NCBI GenBank assembly: GCA_910575155.1
Contig: CAJTDX010000002.1
Coordinates: 232,587-296,586, forward strand
Direction of reading: 5' to 3'
Length of the DNA stretch: 64,000 nucleotides
Origin: Lachnospiraceae bacterium
GTDB lineage: Bacteria > Bacillota > Clostridia > Lachnospirales > Lachnospiraceae
The notes under the pieces are model-generated. The model searched no databases, was not told where the DNA came from, and saw only the letters and a program-made list of their open reading frames with translations. Below, piece after piece: positions 52,409-62,100 of this stretch (its first letter is position 1; the number at the start of each line of letters is the position of its first letter). A program made the position numbers and the translations under genes.

Positions 52409-53890
52409 ATGGAATGGAAAGATCAGATGCGAATGGTAAAGAAAATAACGGCCCTTATGTGCGCGGTGATTCTGACGGCGGAAGGCATGGGAGTTCCAAA
52501 GGGAGCAGCTTATGCGGCGTCTGTGCCTGCTGCAGAAGAAGAGGAGATTACGCCATTGGAATTTGGAGAAACAGCCGGGGGCAGGATTTCATCGTCAGAG
52601 GGAGGACAGCAGTATCAGATTACCTTAAAAAGTTCCGGGAAATTAACGATTCGCCTGGAAGGAGAAGAGAAAACGCTGGCGGGAAGACTTACGGATGCGA
52701 AAGGCAAAGACCTTGAGCCGCGCGAAGGCGCTGCGGGAGGGACTTATACCTGGCAATTGAAAAAAGGAACTTACGATTATCAGGTAATAGCTGCGAAAGA
52801 CCTGGAAATTCCGCCTGCGGGACTGACCTATATGATCACGGCAAATTTTAAGTCTGCAAAAGCAAAATATGAAGGGAATACAACACGGAAAAAAGCGGCG
52901 AAATTACCTCTGAATAGGGTCATATATGGACATTTGGCGCAGAATGCGCCTTCTGAATATTATAAATTTACATTAAAGAAAATGGCTCCGATTGCGATTA
53001 CGCTTGATACGCAGATCGATGAGAAAACGCCGGAAACTTATGTCGTGTCTTTATATGATAAAACGGGAAAACTGCTTGGAAACTGGGAAAATCCGGACTG
53101 GTGTTCATATGAAAGCGACGCCTGGTATGGGAGCTGGATTGAAGCTGAGGGCGGCACTTATCAGGGTCTGAAAGGAATTTTAGAGCCAGGCGTTTATTAT
53201 GTAGGAGTGACAGTAAAAGCGGCTGAGGACGGCAAGGAGCCGAAGCCGGCCCGTTATGGCAAATTTGCGATTCATGCGACAACCTGGGAATTACCGGTTT
53301 CGCTCAAATTGTCTTATAATAAAGCGGTGTACACAGGGAAGAAATTGAAGCTTCCCAAAATAACGTTAACAGAATATCCGGACTCTCCTTATTATAAAGA
53401 CAACCTGCCGTATGGCAAATCTAGGTATGATGTGGAAAAGTATAGAGCTATATATGATTTGGAAACAGGAAAGTTTTTAAGAAAAGTGAGAAAAGTTGGG
53501 AAATATTGCTTCGGACGCGGCTTTATAACGACAACACTTTCAACATACAACAGCGATGCCTACGCTATTTTTACAGTTACGCCCGTACGGGGAAAGATTA
53601 AACGTTTAAGCAGCAGAAATGCGGGCCAGATACATGCGGTCCTGCGAAAAGACGTACCGGCCATAAGTTATGAGATTCAGATTGCCAGGGACAAAAATTT
53701 CAGGAAATCGAAAAAAACAATCAAAACAGAAAAAAGCAGAGAAACCATCAAAGGCCTGCAGTCCGGCAGGAAGTATTACGTAAGGGTAAGAAACTATAAA
53801 GATATGGAGATCAGATCCTGCGCAGGCGCAAATGTCCGCGAAACTATTTATGGATCATGGAGCCGTGCAAAAGAAATTGTATGTAAATAA
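52409..53890 (+). CDS. Secreted beta-sandwich/FnIII-like protein, paralogue 2 of 3
   Basis: 493 aa; AGGAGG stands 7 nt before ATG 52409, so a GTG at 52406 is not needed. The signal peptide (KKITALMCAVILTAEGMG...) probably ends at GAAYA-AS. Domain order matches paralogue 1: two PPC-like domains (QQYQITLKSSGKLTIRLEG; YGHLAQNAPSEYYKFTLKK), an Ig-like part (AVYTGKKLKLPKITLTEYP), then the FnIII-like end with YEIQIARDKNFRKS, GLQSGRKYYVRVRNYK and a Cys-Lys tail. It is shorter mainly in the middle. 29 bp separate it from paralogue 3, and both share one promoter. Confidence 0.72.
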   Translation: MEWKDQMRMVKKITALMCAVILTAEGMGVPKGAAYAASVPAAEEEEITPLEFGETAGGRISSSEGGQQYQITLKSSGKLTIRLEGEEKTLAGRLTDAKGKDLEPREGAAGGTYTWQLKKGTYDYQVIAAKDLEIPPAGLTYMITANFKSAKAKYEGNTTRKKAAKLPLNRVIYGHLAQNAPSEYYKFTLKKMAPIAITLDTQIDEKTPETYVVSLYDKTGKLLGNWENPDWCSYESDAWYGSWIEAEGGTYQGLKGILEPGVYYVGVTVKAAEDGKEPKPARYGKFAIHATTWELPVSLKLSYNKAVYTGKKLKLPKITLTEYPDSPYYKDNLPYGKSRYDVEKYRAIYDLETGKFLRKVRKVGKYCFGRGFITTTLSTYNSDAYAIFTVTPVRGKIKRLSSRNAGQIHAVLRKDVPAISYEIQIARDKNFRKSKKTIKTEKSRETIKGLQSGRKYYVRVRNYKDMEIRSCAGANVRETIYGSWSRAKEIVCK

Positions 53891-53919
53891 CAAAATCAGC
53901 AAAGAGGAGGGAGAGGCAA

Positions 53920-55362
53920 ATGAAGAAAACGATAACGGCACTATTCGTTTGTGCAGTGGTTTTGTCTGTGAATTGCCTGGGAGGGCATATGGAACTTATT
54001 AATGCAGCATCTTTTGTAACGGCGGATGACGCTTCTTTGGAACTTGAATTTGAAAAAGAGACGGAAGGGCGGCTTTTGCCGGGAAAGCCCGGTCAGCGTT
54101 ATGAGGTTGTATTAAAACATTCCGGGAAGCTCACTGTTTATCTGACAGGAAAGCAGGAGAACGTGAGAGGCTTTCTCACAGATGCGGATGGAAAAGAGTG
54201 GAATCCCGTCGGGGAAGCGAAAGAAGGAGCATTTATTTATCAGTTAAAGAGTGGAACTTATCATTATCAGGTTTGCGCAGAGAACGATGCAGACATACAG
54301 CAGTCAGGGCTTGCGTATGTTATTTCGGCAAAATTTCAGTCTGCGGAAGCGAAATATGAGAATAACAGCATACGGAACAAAGCAGTAAAACTTCCCTTGA
54401 ATCAAATATTTTACGGACATCTGGCACAAAATGATCCATATGAATATTATAAAATCACTTTGAAGAGAATGTCTTTTCTGGAAGTGTCCATCAATACTTC
54501 CGTTGCAGATATGGGAGAGGTTCCGGAGAGTTATGAAGTGTCTTTGTACGATAAAAAAGGCAGAAAGTTTTACAGTTCCATAAGTCCTGACTTTATACAT
54601 ATATATGGTGAAAACGCAGAGGATGAATATAATGAGAGCGGCTGGATTATGAACGGGGTGACGCAGGTTTTGGACGCAGGCACATATTATATAGGCGTCA
54701 GGGTTTACGATGATAAAAACAGTAAGACGCCTCCCAGATACGGCAGATTTAAAATACATGCAAGTATGCATCCTTTAGCGGCTTCCATAAGATTATCACG
54801 GTACAAAGCAGAATATACAGGAAAGAAGATTACGACTCCCAAAGTTTATGTGAAAGAATATCCCAAAGCCCTGTATTATGACGACCGGGCGCCGTATGAG
54901 CCGGAAGATTATCGTACGATTGTCAATCTGCGTTATTCAGAAACTGCAAAATATATCAAAGACATTGGCAGATATAAGATTACTGACCAGGGAGTCAGTA
55001 CGATTGGTTATCGTGTAGACGGTTCCTATGCCTACGCCATTTTTACAGTGACTCCGGTGCGGGGGAATATCCGTCGGATCACCAGTAAACATCCGGGCCG
55101 CATTCAGGTGTTATGTAAAAAAGACAGGCAGTCTTCCGGTTATGAGATTCAGATCGCCAGGGATAAGAATTTTAAAAAGTCCAGGCAAACGATAGATATT
55201 AAGAAAACCAGCCAGACCATCAAGGGGCTTTCTTCCGGGAAAAAATATTATATCAGAGTAAGGAATTATAAAGAGATGGAGACAGAGTATTGTTTCCTGT
55301 ATGGAGTGAAAGAAAAAATTCGCGGCAGATGGAGTAAAGCGAAAGCCATTGTGTGCAAATAG
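53920..55362 (+). CDS. Secreted beta-sandwich/FnIII-like protein, paralogue 3 of 3
   Basis: 480 aa with a signal peptide (KKTITALFVCAVVLSVNCLG). GAGGAGGGAGAGG precedes the ATG. The PPC-like domains are QRYEVVLKHSGKLTVYLTG and YGHLAQNDPYEYYKITLKR; the C-terminal part has YEIQIARDKNFKKS, GLSSGKKYYIRVRNYK and a Cys-Lys tail. Conservation is highest in the C-terminal repeat and the GHLAQN block, and lowest in the acidic loops before GTYYIGV, as in surface proteins under diversifying pressure. No LPxTG or catalytic motif is seen. Confidence 0.72.
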   Translation: MKKTITALFVCAVVLSVNCLGGHMELINAASFVTADDASLELEFEKETEGRLLPGKPGQRYEVVLKHSGKLTVYLTGKQENVRGFLTDADGKEWNPVGEAKEGAFIYQLKSGTYHYQVCAENDADIQQSGLAYVISAKFQSAEAKYENNSIRNKAVKLPLNQIFYGHLAQNDPYEYYKITLKRMSFLEVSINTSVADMGEVPESYEVSLYDKKGRKFYSSISPDFIHIYGENAEDEYNESGWIMNGVTQVLDAGTYYIGVRVYDDKNSKTPPRYGRFKIHASMHPLAASIRLSRYKAEYTGKKITTPKVYVKEYPKALYYDDRAPYEPEDYRTIVNLRYSETAKYIKDIGRYKITDQGVSTIGYRVDGSYAYAIFTVTPVRGNIRRITSKHPGRIQVLCKKDRQSSGYEIQIARDKNFKKSRQTIDIKKTSQTIKGLSSGKKYYIRVRNYKEMETEYCFLYGVKEKIRGRWSKAKAIVCK

Positions 55363-55375
55363 CACATCCGTAAGT

Positions 55376-55433
55376 AACGGAAAAGGCTATCTTCTACTGC
55401 AATAGAGGATAGCCTTGTAATCCGTTTGATTTT
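55376..55433 (+). terminator. Probable terminator of the secreted pair
   Basis: AAGGCTATC (55383-55391) pairs with GATAGCCTT (55408-55416), with ACGGA/TCCGT further out, then TTTGATTTTT. Confidence 0.6.
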
Positions 55434-55681
55434 TAAACTGATTATTGTTTCCGATTGAACAACCGTCGGACACGCCATATCCTCCGGCTTCTAAGATGAT
55501 TATAAACCAACACTGCGAATTTCGCAAGAGGGTTTAGGGAATGGGAGTGCTTCGGTACTCCTATTTTTTTGCGGAAATGATGATTCTCGACTTTTGCCTC
55601 GCTTTTTGATATAATAAAAATACACAATTTTGAAACAGCACAATCTTCCAATAGAGTAAATATGACATTTTAGGAGAAAAT
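55434..55681. other. Non-coding stretch with a TTCG hairpin terminator and a strong promoter
   Basis: GGAGTGC-TTCG-GTACTCC (55544-55561) followed by TATTTTTTT is an excellent terminator although no gene ends here; just before it AAACC...GGTTT encloses TGCGAA/TTCGCA. This may be the 3' end of a small RNA or of a lost gene. Next, TCGACT (55587) - 17 bp - TATAAT (55610-55615) with an extended TGA forms a promoter toward the GNAT fossil. Confidence 0.55.
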
Positions 55682-55792
55682 ATCGAATACCGGACATTAG
55701 AAAATACAGGTTCCGTTTGTATATACGAAGCTTTTACACAGGCGTTTTCTGAGTATCAGGTTTCAGTTGATATGGAACATCTGGAAAAATAA
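55682..55792 (+). pseudogene. GNAT acetyltransferase gene fossil, 36 codons left
   Basis: AGGAG (55672-55676) is followed after 5 nt by ATC, where ATG is expected, then EYRTLENTGSVCIYEAFTQA and FSEYQVSVDMEHLEK and a stop. This is the N-terminus of a common clostridial GNAT family (normally MEYRTL...AFSDYQV). Nothing downstream restores the acetyltransferase core. It is thus a remnant with its promoter and ribosome site but no body; a weak hairpin (ACA-a-GCGTC/GATGC-G-TGT, about 55879-55905) with TTTT follows. Confidence 0.6.
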
Positions 55793-56020
55793 CAAGAAGA
55801 TCAATGGACAGCAATCAAAAATTTTTGGACTTATCCAAGTATTATGATACAACATCATTGACATAGCAAGACAAGTGACAAGCGTCTGTTGATGCGTGTC
55901 TTTTATATATGCAGATCCGAACCTATAAGATAGTGAAAGGTAAAAAATATGATTCTGAATGGTTACAACAGAAGAAGATCACTGCAAAAAATAAGAAAAT
56001 AAAATTATAAGAAAAAATAC

Positions 56021-56049
56021 TTGCAGTTTTACGAGGCAGGTGTTAGAAT
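56021..56049 (+). promoter_or_regulatory. Promoter of the pheST T-box transcript
   Basis: TTGCAG at 56021-56026, 17 bp, TAGAAT at 56044-56049 with TGT upstream. Confidence 0.7.
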
Positions 56050-56055
56050 AATACC

Positions 56056-56335
56056 CGATAACAGTGAAAGGCCAGGAAGGTGTTCAGTAGAGAACTGCAC
56101 TGCTTACAGAGAGAGAGGATCATCGGCTGTAAATCCTCTTAAGAACAGACAGCGATCGAATTTCCCACCGGAGCCGCATATCTGAACGTGATTGCTGATG
56201 AGGAGTCATAGTAGGATATGACGTTTTTGCACGTTACGCAAAGAAGAGCGCCTGAGGATCAGTTATGCTCAGGAATCAGGGTGGTACCGCGGAATTTTCG
56301 TCCCTATGCATTTGCATAGGGACCTTTTTTGTTCT
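56056..56335 (+). promoter_or_regulatory. T-box riboswitch controlling pheS-pheT
   Basis: The T-box signature AGGGTGGTACCGCGG is at 56278-56292. The following CGTCCCTATGCA/TGCATAGGGAC hairpin (56300-56323) with a T-run is the terminator that competes with the antiterminator. Stem I spans roughly 56060-56180, with a likely Phe specifier TTC at 56162-56164. Uncharged tRNA-Phe would pair with the specifier and the T-box and allow reading into pheS. Confidence 0.93.
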
Positions 56336-56395
56336 ATATACGAAAGATTTCGACACACTAAAATGTGAAAATTTCTTTCCTATAGAACAAAAATC
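56328..56395. repeat. Dispersed hairpin repeat, second full member
   Basis: TTTGTTCTATA (56328-56338) pairs over 11 bp with TATAGAACAAA (56381-56391), GAAAG with CTTTC, and CACA with TGTG at the tip. It aligns end to end with 45146-45213 and shares the 3' TTTCCTATAGAACAAAAATC. Its 5' arm overlaps the T-run of the T-box terminator. The inner stem differs from the first member by paired changes. Confidence 0.75.
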
Positions 56396-56399
56396 TAAT

Positions 56400-56417
56400 A
56401 TGTACACGCGTGTACAT
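56400..56417. promoter_or_regulatory. Perfect 18-bp palindrome upstream of pheS
   Basis: ATGTACACGCGTGTACAT lies between the T-box terminator and the pheS gene, in the read-through leader. It has the symmetry of a dimeric regulator site; no ligand or regulator can be named. Confidence 0.5.
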
Positions 56418-56571
56418 GGAACATGTCACTGCATGACCGCACGCGGTGCAGCCAGAGGACTGTCAATCCGCAGGAGCCGCAAAATAAAAAATAAAGGAAA
56501 GCGTGAAAGAATCTGCTGATTTTTTCACCGACTGCCTGTTTGTGTTAAAAAGTACACAGAATGGAGGAATT

Positions 56572-57591
56572 ATGAAAGAAAAACTGGAACAAATCAAAGC
56601 GGAAGCAATCCGTGAAATTCAGAATTCTGACGGACTTGCAAAATTAAATGATGTAAGAGTTGCATTTCTGGGAAAAAAAGGCGAGCTGACAGCGGTGCTT
56701 AAGAGTATGAAGGATGTGCTGCCTGAAGAACGCCCCCTGGTAGGGCAATTGGTAAATGAGACAAGGCAGAGCATTGAACGGCTGATTGAGGACACCAAAG
56801 CCAGGCTGGAAGCAGCGGAACGGGATTTGAAACTGAAGCAGGAAGTAATAGATGTAACCCTTCCGGCAAAAAAGAATCTGGTAGGGCATCGTCATCCCAA
56901 TACCATTGCTCTGGAAGAAGTAGAGCGTATTTTTGTGGGAATGGGCTACGAAGTAGTGGAAGGGCCGGACGTGGAATATGATTATTATAATTTTGAGGCT
57001 TTGAATATTCCGGCGAACCATCCGGCAAAGGATGAGCAGGACACGTTTTATATCAATGATAAGATTGTGCTGCGTACCCAGACTTCTCCGGTACAGGTAC
57101 GCGAAATGGAAAAAGGAAAACTGCCAATCCGCATGATTGCGCCGGGCAGAGTATTCCGTTCGGATGAGGTGGACGCCACCCATTCCCCTTCGTTCCATCA
57201 GGTGGAAGGACTGGTTGTAGACAAGAACATTACGTTTGCAGATTTAAAAGGCACCCTTGCAGAGTTTGCCAGAGAATTGTTCGGCGAAGATACAAAAGTA
57301 AAATTCCGCCCGCATCATTTCCCATTTACCGAGCCAAGCGCCGAGGTGGATGTGACCTGCTTTAAATGCGGCGGCAAAGGATGCCGCTTTTGTAAAGGAT
57401 CTGGCTGGATTGAAATATTGGGCTGCGGCATGGTGCATCCCAGGGTGCTGAGCATGAGCGGGATCGACCCTGAAAAATATTCGGGCTTTGCCTTTGGTAT
57501 GGGTCTGGAACGAATTGCGCTTCTCAAATATGAGATTGACGATATGCGTCTTTTGTACGAGAACGACCATCGTTTCTTAAAACAGTTTTAA
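56572..57591 (+). CDS. pheS: Phenylalanyl-tRNA synthetase alpha subunit
   Basis: 339 aa from ATG 56572, with TGGAGGAATT directly upstream; earlier in-frame starts have no site. An N-terminal coiled coil (about 1-85) is followed by the class II core with [34 protein letters not shown] and [14 protein letters not shown]. The Cys cluster [17 protein letters not shown] is common in this clade. It forms an alpha2-beta2 enzyme with the next gene product. Confidence 0.98.
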   Translation: MKEKLEQIKAEAIREIQNSDGLAKLNDVRVAFLGKKGELTAVLKSMKDVLPEERPLVGQLVNETRQSIERLIEDTKARLEAAERDLKLKQEVIDVTLPAKKNLVGHRHPNTIALEEVERIFVGMGYEVVEGPDVEYDYYNFEALNIPANHPAKDEQDTFYINDKIVLRTQTSPVQVREMEKGKLPIRMIAPGRVFRSDEVDATHSPSFHQVEGLVVDKNITFADLKGTLAEFARELFGEDTKVKFRPHHFPFTEPSAEVDVTCFKCGGKGCRFCKGSGWIEILGCGMVHPRVLSMSGIDPEKYSGFAFGMGLERIALLKYEIDDMRLLYENDHRFLKQF

Positions 57592-57624
57592 TGATTGCAA
57601 AGTAGAAGAAAGGAACAGTGAATT

Positions 57625-60045
57625 ATGAATACATCATTATCATGGATCAAAGCCTATGTGCCGGATTTGGATGTGACAGCGCAGGAATATACCGATGCAA
57701 TGACTCTTTCCGGTTCAAAGGTAGAAGGATTTGAGAAGCTGGATGAAGATTTGGAGCGCATTGTAATTGGACAGATTACAAAGATAGAAAAACATCCGGA
57801 TGCAGATAAACTGGTGGTATGCCAGGTTAATGTGGGAACAGGGGAGGATATCCAGATTGTAACAGGAGCCTCCAACGTGAGAGAAGGATATAAAGTTCCG
57901 GTGGTATTGGACGGCGGCCGTGTGGCTGGCGGTCATGACGGCAAAAAAACGCCCGGCGGAATTAAAATCAAAAAAGGAAAGCTGCGCGGAGTGGTCTCCA
58001 ATGGCATGATGTGCTCCATTGAAGAACTGGGATCAGACAGAGAAATGTATCCGGAAGCGCCGGAGGAAGGCATTTACATCTTCGGAGAAGACGCAGTTGT
58101 CGGAGAGAGCGCAGTAAAAGCGCTGGGACTGGACGATGTGGTATTTGAATATGAGATTACCTCAAACCGTGTGGATTGTTTCGGAGTGCTGGGACTGGCT
58201 AGGGAAGCGGCAGCTACCTTCCGCAAAGAATTTAAGCCTCCCGTTGTGAGCCAGACGGGCAATGGGGAAGATGTCAATGATTATGTGAAAATCACAGTCA
58301 AAGATACAGGGCTTTGTCCCAGATATTGTGCAAGAGTTGTGAAAAATATCAAGATTGCCCCGTCTCCCAAATGGATGCAGCGCCGTCTGGCGTCTCAGGG
58401 AATCCGTCCGATCAATAATATCGTGGATATCACCAATTATGTGATGGAGGAATATGGACAGCCCATGCATGCCTATGACCTTGACACCATTGCGGGCAGG
58501 GAGATTGTGGTGCGGCGCGCAGCTAAGGACGAGAAATTTGTGACCCTGGACGGGCAGGAACGTACCATGGATGATTCGGTGCTGATGATCTGCGACGGGG
58601 AAAAAGCCGTCGGCATTGCAGGAATTATGGGTGGAGAAAATTCCATGATTACAGACAATGTGCAGACGATGCTCTTTGAAGCAGCGTGTTTTGACGGAAC
58701 CAATATTCGTCTCTCCAGCAAGAAAATCGGCCTGAGAACAGATGCTTCCGGGAAATTTGAAAAGGGCCTGGATCCAAACAATGCCATAGATGCCATCAAC
58801 CGCGCCTGCCAGCTTATCGAAGAGCTGGGAGCAGGAGAAGTTGTGGGCGGCGTTGCAGACATTTATGGAAAAGTCAGAGCGGGCAGACGGATACCGTTCG
58901 ACGCACAGAAAGTAAATCAATTATTGGGAACGGATATTGACAAGGAAACCATGATTGGCTATTTTAAAATGATTGATCTGGATTATGACGAAACGAAAGA
59001 CGAAGTAATTGTACCGTCTTTTCGGCAGGATCTGGAATGTCTGGCCGACATGGCGGAGGAAGTGGCGAGATTTTACGGATATGATAATATTCCTGCTTCC
59101 CTTCCCAAAGGAGAGGCAACCACTGGGAAACTGTCCTTTAAAATGCGGGTGGAGGAAGTGGCAAGAGAAACGGCAGAGTTCTGCGGATTCAGCCAGGGCA
59201 TGACGTATTCTTTTGAAAGTCCGAAAGTTTTTGATAAACTGCTGATTCCAGAGGACAGCGGGCTTCGAAAGACCGTTGTGATTTCCAATCCTCTGGGTGA
59301 AGATTTCAGTATTATGCGCACGATTTCTCTGAATGGGATGCTGACTTCTCTGTCTACGAATTTCAACAGGAGGAATAAAAACGTCCGTCTCTATGAGCTG
59401 GGAAATATTTACCTTCCCAAGCAAGTTCCAGTGACAGAGCTTCCGGAAGAGCGGATGCAGTTTACCCTGGGCATGTATGGAGAAGGCGATTTTTATACTA
59501 TGAAAGGCGTAGTGGAGGAATTTTTTGAACGAGCGGGCCTCCAGGAAAAGACAACTTATGATCCAGAGGCAGGAAAACCCTTCCTCCATCCGGGCAGACA
59601 GGCAAATATTATTTATCATGAGGAAGTGGTGGGGTATCTGGGAGAAATTCATCCGCAGGCAGCAGATCACTATTCCATCAAAGAACGCGTTTATGTGGCA
59701 GTGATTGATATGCCAAAGGTTACGGAATTTGCAGGTTTTGACCGTAAATATCAGGGAATTGCCAGATTCCCGGCAGTGACCCGCGATATCAGTATGGTGA
59801 TGCCAAAGAATATACTGGCGGGCCAGGTGGAGAAGGTGTTTGACGCCAGAGGAGGCCAGTATCTGGAGAGCTATGAGCTCTTTGATATCTATGAGGGAAG
59901 CCAGATTCAGGCAGGATATAAGTCTGTGGCGTATTCCCTGACGTTCCGGGCAAAAGATAAGACTCTGGAAGAGGCAGACTATGCTCCGGCTATGGATAAA
60001 ATCGTAAAAAATCTGGAAGAAATGGGAATTGAGCTGAGAAAGTAA
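57625..60045 (+). CDS. pheT: Phenylalanyl-tRNA synthetase beta subunit
   Basis: 806 aa. The tRNA-binding EMAP-like domain (about 40-150) has [20 protein letters not shown]3/B4 editing part with [21 protein letters not shown]5 domain with [12 protein letters not shown]-terminal FDX-ACB domain with [12 protein letters not shown]. It edits mischarged Tyr. 33 bp after pheS, same operon under the T-box. Confidence 0.98.
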   Translation: MNTSLSWIKAYVPDLDVTAQEYTDAMTLSGSKVEGFEKLDEDLERIVIGQITKIEKHPDADKLVVCQVNVGTGEDIQIVTGASNVREGYKVPVVLDGGRVAGGHDGKKTPGGIKIKKGKLRGVVSNGMMCSIEELGSDREMYPEAPEEGIYIFGEDAVVGESAVKALGLDDVVFEYEITSNRVDCFGVLGLAREAAATFRKEFKPPVVSQTGNGEDVNDYVKITVKDTGLCPRYCARVVKNIKIAPSPKWMQRRLASQGIRPINNIVDITNYVMEEYGQPMHAYDLDTIAGREIVVRRAAKDEKFVTLDGQERTMDDSVLMICDGEKAVGIAGIMGGENSMITDNVQTMLFEAACFDGTNIRLSSKKIGLRTDASGKFEKGLDPNNAIDAINRACQLIEELGAGEVVGGVADIYGKVRAGRRIPFDAQKVNQLLGTDIDKETMIGYFKMIDLDYDETKDEVIVPSFRQDLECLADMAEEVARFYGYDNIPASLPKGEATTGKLSFKMRVEEVARETAEFCGFSQGMTYSFESPKVFDKLLIPEDSGLRKTVVISNPLGEDFSIMRTISLNGMLTSLSTNFNRRNKNVRLYELGNIYLPKQVPVTELPEERMQFTLGMYGEGDFYTMKGVVEEFFERAGLQEKTTYDPEAGKPFLHPGRQANIIYHEEVVGYLGEIHPQAADHYSIKERVYVAVIDMPKVTEFAGFDRKYQGIARFPAVTRDISMVMPKNILAGQVEKVFDARGGQYLESYELFDIYEGSQIQAGYKSVAYSLTFRAKDKTLEEADYAPAMDKIVKNLEEMGIELRK

Positions 60046-60053
60046 GGAAAGGT

Positions 60054-61112
60054 ATGAATGTAAAAGATTTTTATTATGATCTGCCCAGGGAATTGATTGC
60101 CCAGGACCCGCTTGCAGACCGTTCCAGTTCGAGACTTCTGGTGCTGCGCCAGGAAAGCGGAGAGCTGGAACACCGGCATTTTGCCGATCTGTTGGACTAT
60201 CTCCAGCCACAGGACTGCCTGGTAATCAATAATACCAGGGTCATTCCTGCAAGACTGTTCGGGGAACGGGAAGGCACGCAGGCAAAAATAGAGATTCTGC
60301 TGCTTAAGAGAAAAGAAAAAGATTTGTGGGAATGTCTGGTAAAGCCGGGAAAAAAGGCAAAGCCCAAAACCAGGATTCTTTTTGGCGGCGGCCTTCTCAC
60401 AGGTGAGATTACAGATGTGGTGGAGGATGGAAACCGCCTGATCCGCTTTTCTCATGAGGGGATTTTTGAAGAAATTTTAGATCAGCTTGGCCAGATGCCC
60501 CTGCCCCCGTATATTACGCATCAATTAAAGGATAAGAACCGTTATCAGACCGTGTATGCAAAATATGACGGATCTGCGGCGGCGCCTACGGCGGGACTGC
60601 ATTTTACGCCGGAGCTTTTGGATAAAATCCGCGCCAGAGGCATTCAGGTTGCGGAAGTAACTCTTCATGTCGGCCTGGGAACCTTTCGTCCGGTGAAGGC
60701 AGATCAGGTACAGGAGCATCATATGCATTCAGAATTTTTTCAACTGGATGAGGATGCGGCAAAGATAATCAATGAGACAAAAAGAAAGGGCGGCAGAGTG
60801 GTGTGCGTGGGAACCACAAGCTGCCGTACCATAGAGTCCGCCGCGGCAAAGCTGAGAGAGAGAACTGCGGCGGAAGATCACGAACAAATGTGGGTCAGTC
60901 CCTGCAGTGGATGGACAGATATTTTTATTTATCCGGGATATCAGTTTCAGGTGCTGGACGCGCTGGTTACGAATTTCCATCTGCCAGAGTCTACGCTGGT
61001 AATGCTGGTATCGGCGCTTGCAGGGAGAGAGCAGATTCTGAATGCCTATGAAACAGCAGTGAAAGAACAGTATCGGTTTTTCAGTTTTGGAGACGCCATG
61101 CTGATCATCTGA
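60054..61112 (+). CDS. queA: tRNA preQ1(34) S-adenosylmethionine ribosyltransferase-isomerase
   Basis: 352 aa. [20 protein letters not shown] is the family start, with [40 protein letters not shown] and THVGLGT-type [11 protein letters not shown] following. It adds the epoxycyclopentanediol ring in queuosine synthesis on tRNA. 8 bp after pheT, so it may share the T-box transcript; GGAAAGGT precedes the ATG. No other queuosine gene is in the window. Confidence 0.97.
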   Translation: MNVKDFYYDLPRELIAQDPLADRSSSRLLVLRQESGELEHRHFADLLDYLQPQDCLVINNTRVIPARLFGEREGTQAKIEILLLKRKEKDLWECLVKPGKKAKPKTRILFGGGLLTGEITDVVEDGNRLIRFSHEGIFEEILDQLGQMPLPPYITHQLKDKNRYQTVYAKYDGSAAAPTAGLHFTPELLDKIRARGIQVAEVTLHVGLGTFRPVKADQVQEHHMHSEFFQLDEDAAKIINETKRKGGRVVCVGTTSCRTIESAAAKLRERTAAEDHEQMWVSPCSGWTDIFIYPGYQFQVLDALVTNFHLPESTLVMLVSALAGREQILNAYETAVKEQYRFFSFGDAMLII

Positions 61113-61129
61113 TTCTGTAAGGTGATTTT

Positions 61130-62038
61130 ATGAAGATTGAGCGAATGATTGGAATTTTGTCCATTCTTTTGCAGCGGGAGAAAGTGACTGCGCCGTATCT
61201 TGCAGAAAAATTCGAGGTTTCCCGCCGCACCATCAACCGGGACATCGAAGCTCTTTGCGTTGCCGGGATTCCCCTGCTGACGGAGCCGGGAGTAAATGGC
61301 GGAGTTTCCATTATGGAAGGTTATAAAATTGACAGAACCGTGCTGAGCACCTCGGATATGCAGGCTATTCTGGCAGGGCTTCGGAGTCTGGACAGCGTGA
61401 GCGGGACCAACCGTTACGCCCAGTTAATGGAAAAGCTCTCGGCGGGCGCTTCCAATCTGCTGGCAGGGGATACGCATATTTTAATTGATCTTTCCTCCTG
61501 GTACAAAGATTCTTTATCTCCTAAAATAGAGCTGCTGCATAACGCGGCGCTTACCGGGCACAAGGTTTCCTTTACTTACTATGCGCCCGGAGGAGAATCA
61601 AAGCGGGTGGTTGAACCGTATGATCTTTTGTTCCAGTGGTCAAACTGGTATCTGTGGTGCTGGTGTGAAATGAGAGAAGATTTCCGTCTGTTTAAGCTGA
61701 GACGGATGATGAATCTTGAGTTGAGAGAACCGTTTCAAAGGCGCGCGGTTCCTTCTCCTGATTTATCGGCTCCCCATGTATTTCCAAATTTGTATGAGGT
61801 AAAAGCAAAGATTCAGCCTCAATATAAGTGGCGGCTGATTGAGGAATACGGCCCGGAAAGCTTTTCCGTGCAGCCGGACGGAACCCTGCTTTTTTCTTTT
61901 GGATTTACAGATAAAACAAGCATTATAACATGGATTGTCTCTTTTGGAGATGGCGCGGAGCTTATAGAGCCGTCAGAGTTTCGCAGGGATGTGCTGGCAT
62001 TTGTGGAAGGAATCCGGCAAAAATATCTGCAATCATGA
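61130..62038 (+). CDS. WYL-domain transcriptional regulator with N-terminal HTH
   Basis: 302 aa. The HTH of the DeoR/HTH_11 type lies at about 1-60 (RMIGILSILLQREKVTAPYL, FEVSRRTINRDIEAL). A WYL domain follows at about 135-235 (KVSFTYYAPGGESKRVVEPY then DLLFQWSNWYLWCWC), and a WCX-like C-terminal extension ends the protein. WYL proteins sense small ligands or nucleic acids. It stands at the head of a four-gene group with two GyrI-like genes, 63 bp before the first, and probably controls them. Confidence 0.92.
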   Translation: MKIERMIGILSILLQREKVTAPYLAEKFEVSRRTINRDIEALCVAGIPLLTEPGVNGGVSIMEGYKIDRTVLSTSDMQAILAGLRSLDSVSGTNRYAQLMEKLSAGASNLLAGDTHILIDLSSWYKDSLSPKIELLHNAALTGHKVSFTYYAPGGESKRVVEPYDLLFQWSNWYLWCWCEMREDFRLFKLRRMMNLELREPFQRRAVPSPDLSAPHVFPNLYEVKAKIQPQYKWRLIEEYGPESFSVQPDGTLLFSFGFTDKTSIITWIVSFGDGAELIEPSEFRRDVLAFVEGIRQKYLQS

Positions 62039-62100
62039 CATACAGGTGTCACGGTTGCTTTGATAGAATAAGGCTATCAAAAGAAAGGATGGTCTTATCA

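Noticed and set aside
58921..60210. 429-codon open frame on the minus strand
   Set aside because: It lies wholly opposite pheT and the start of queA, whose motifs are clear; the antisense product shows no family pattern and has no ribosome site.
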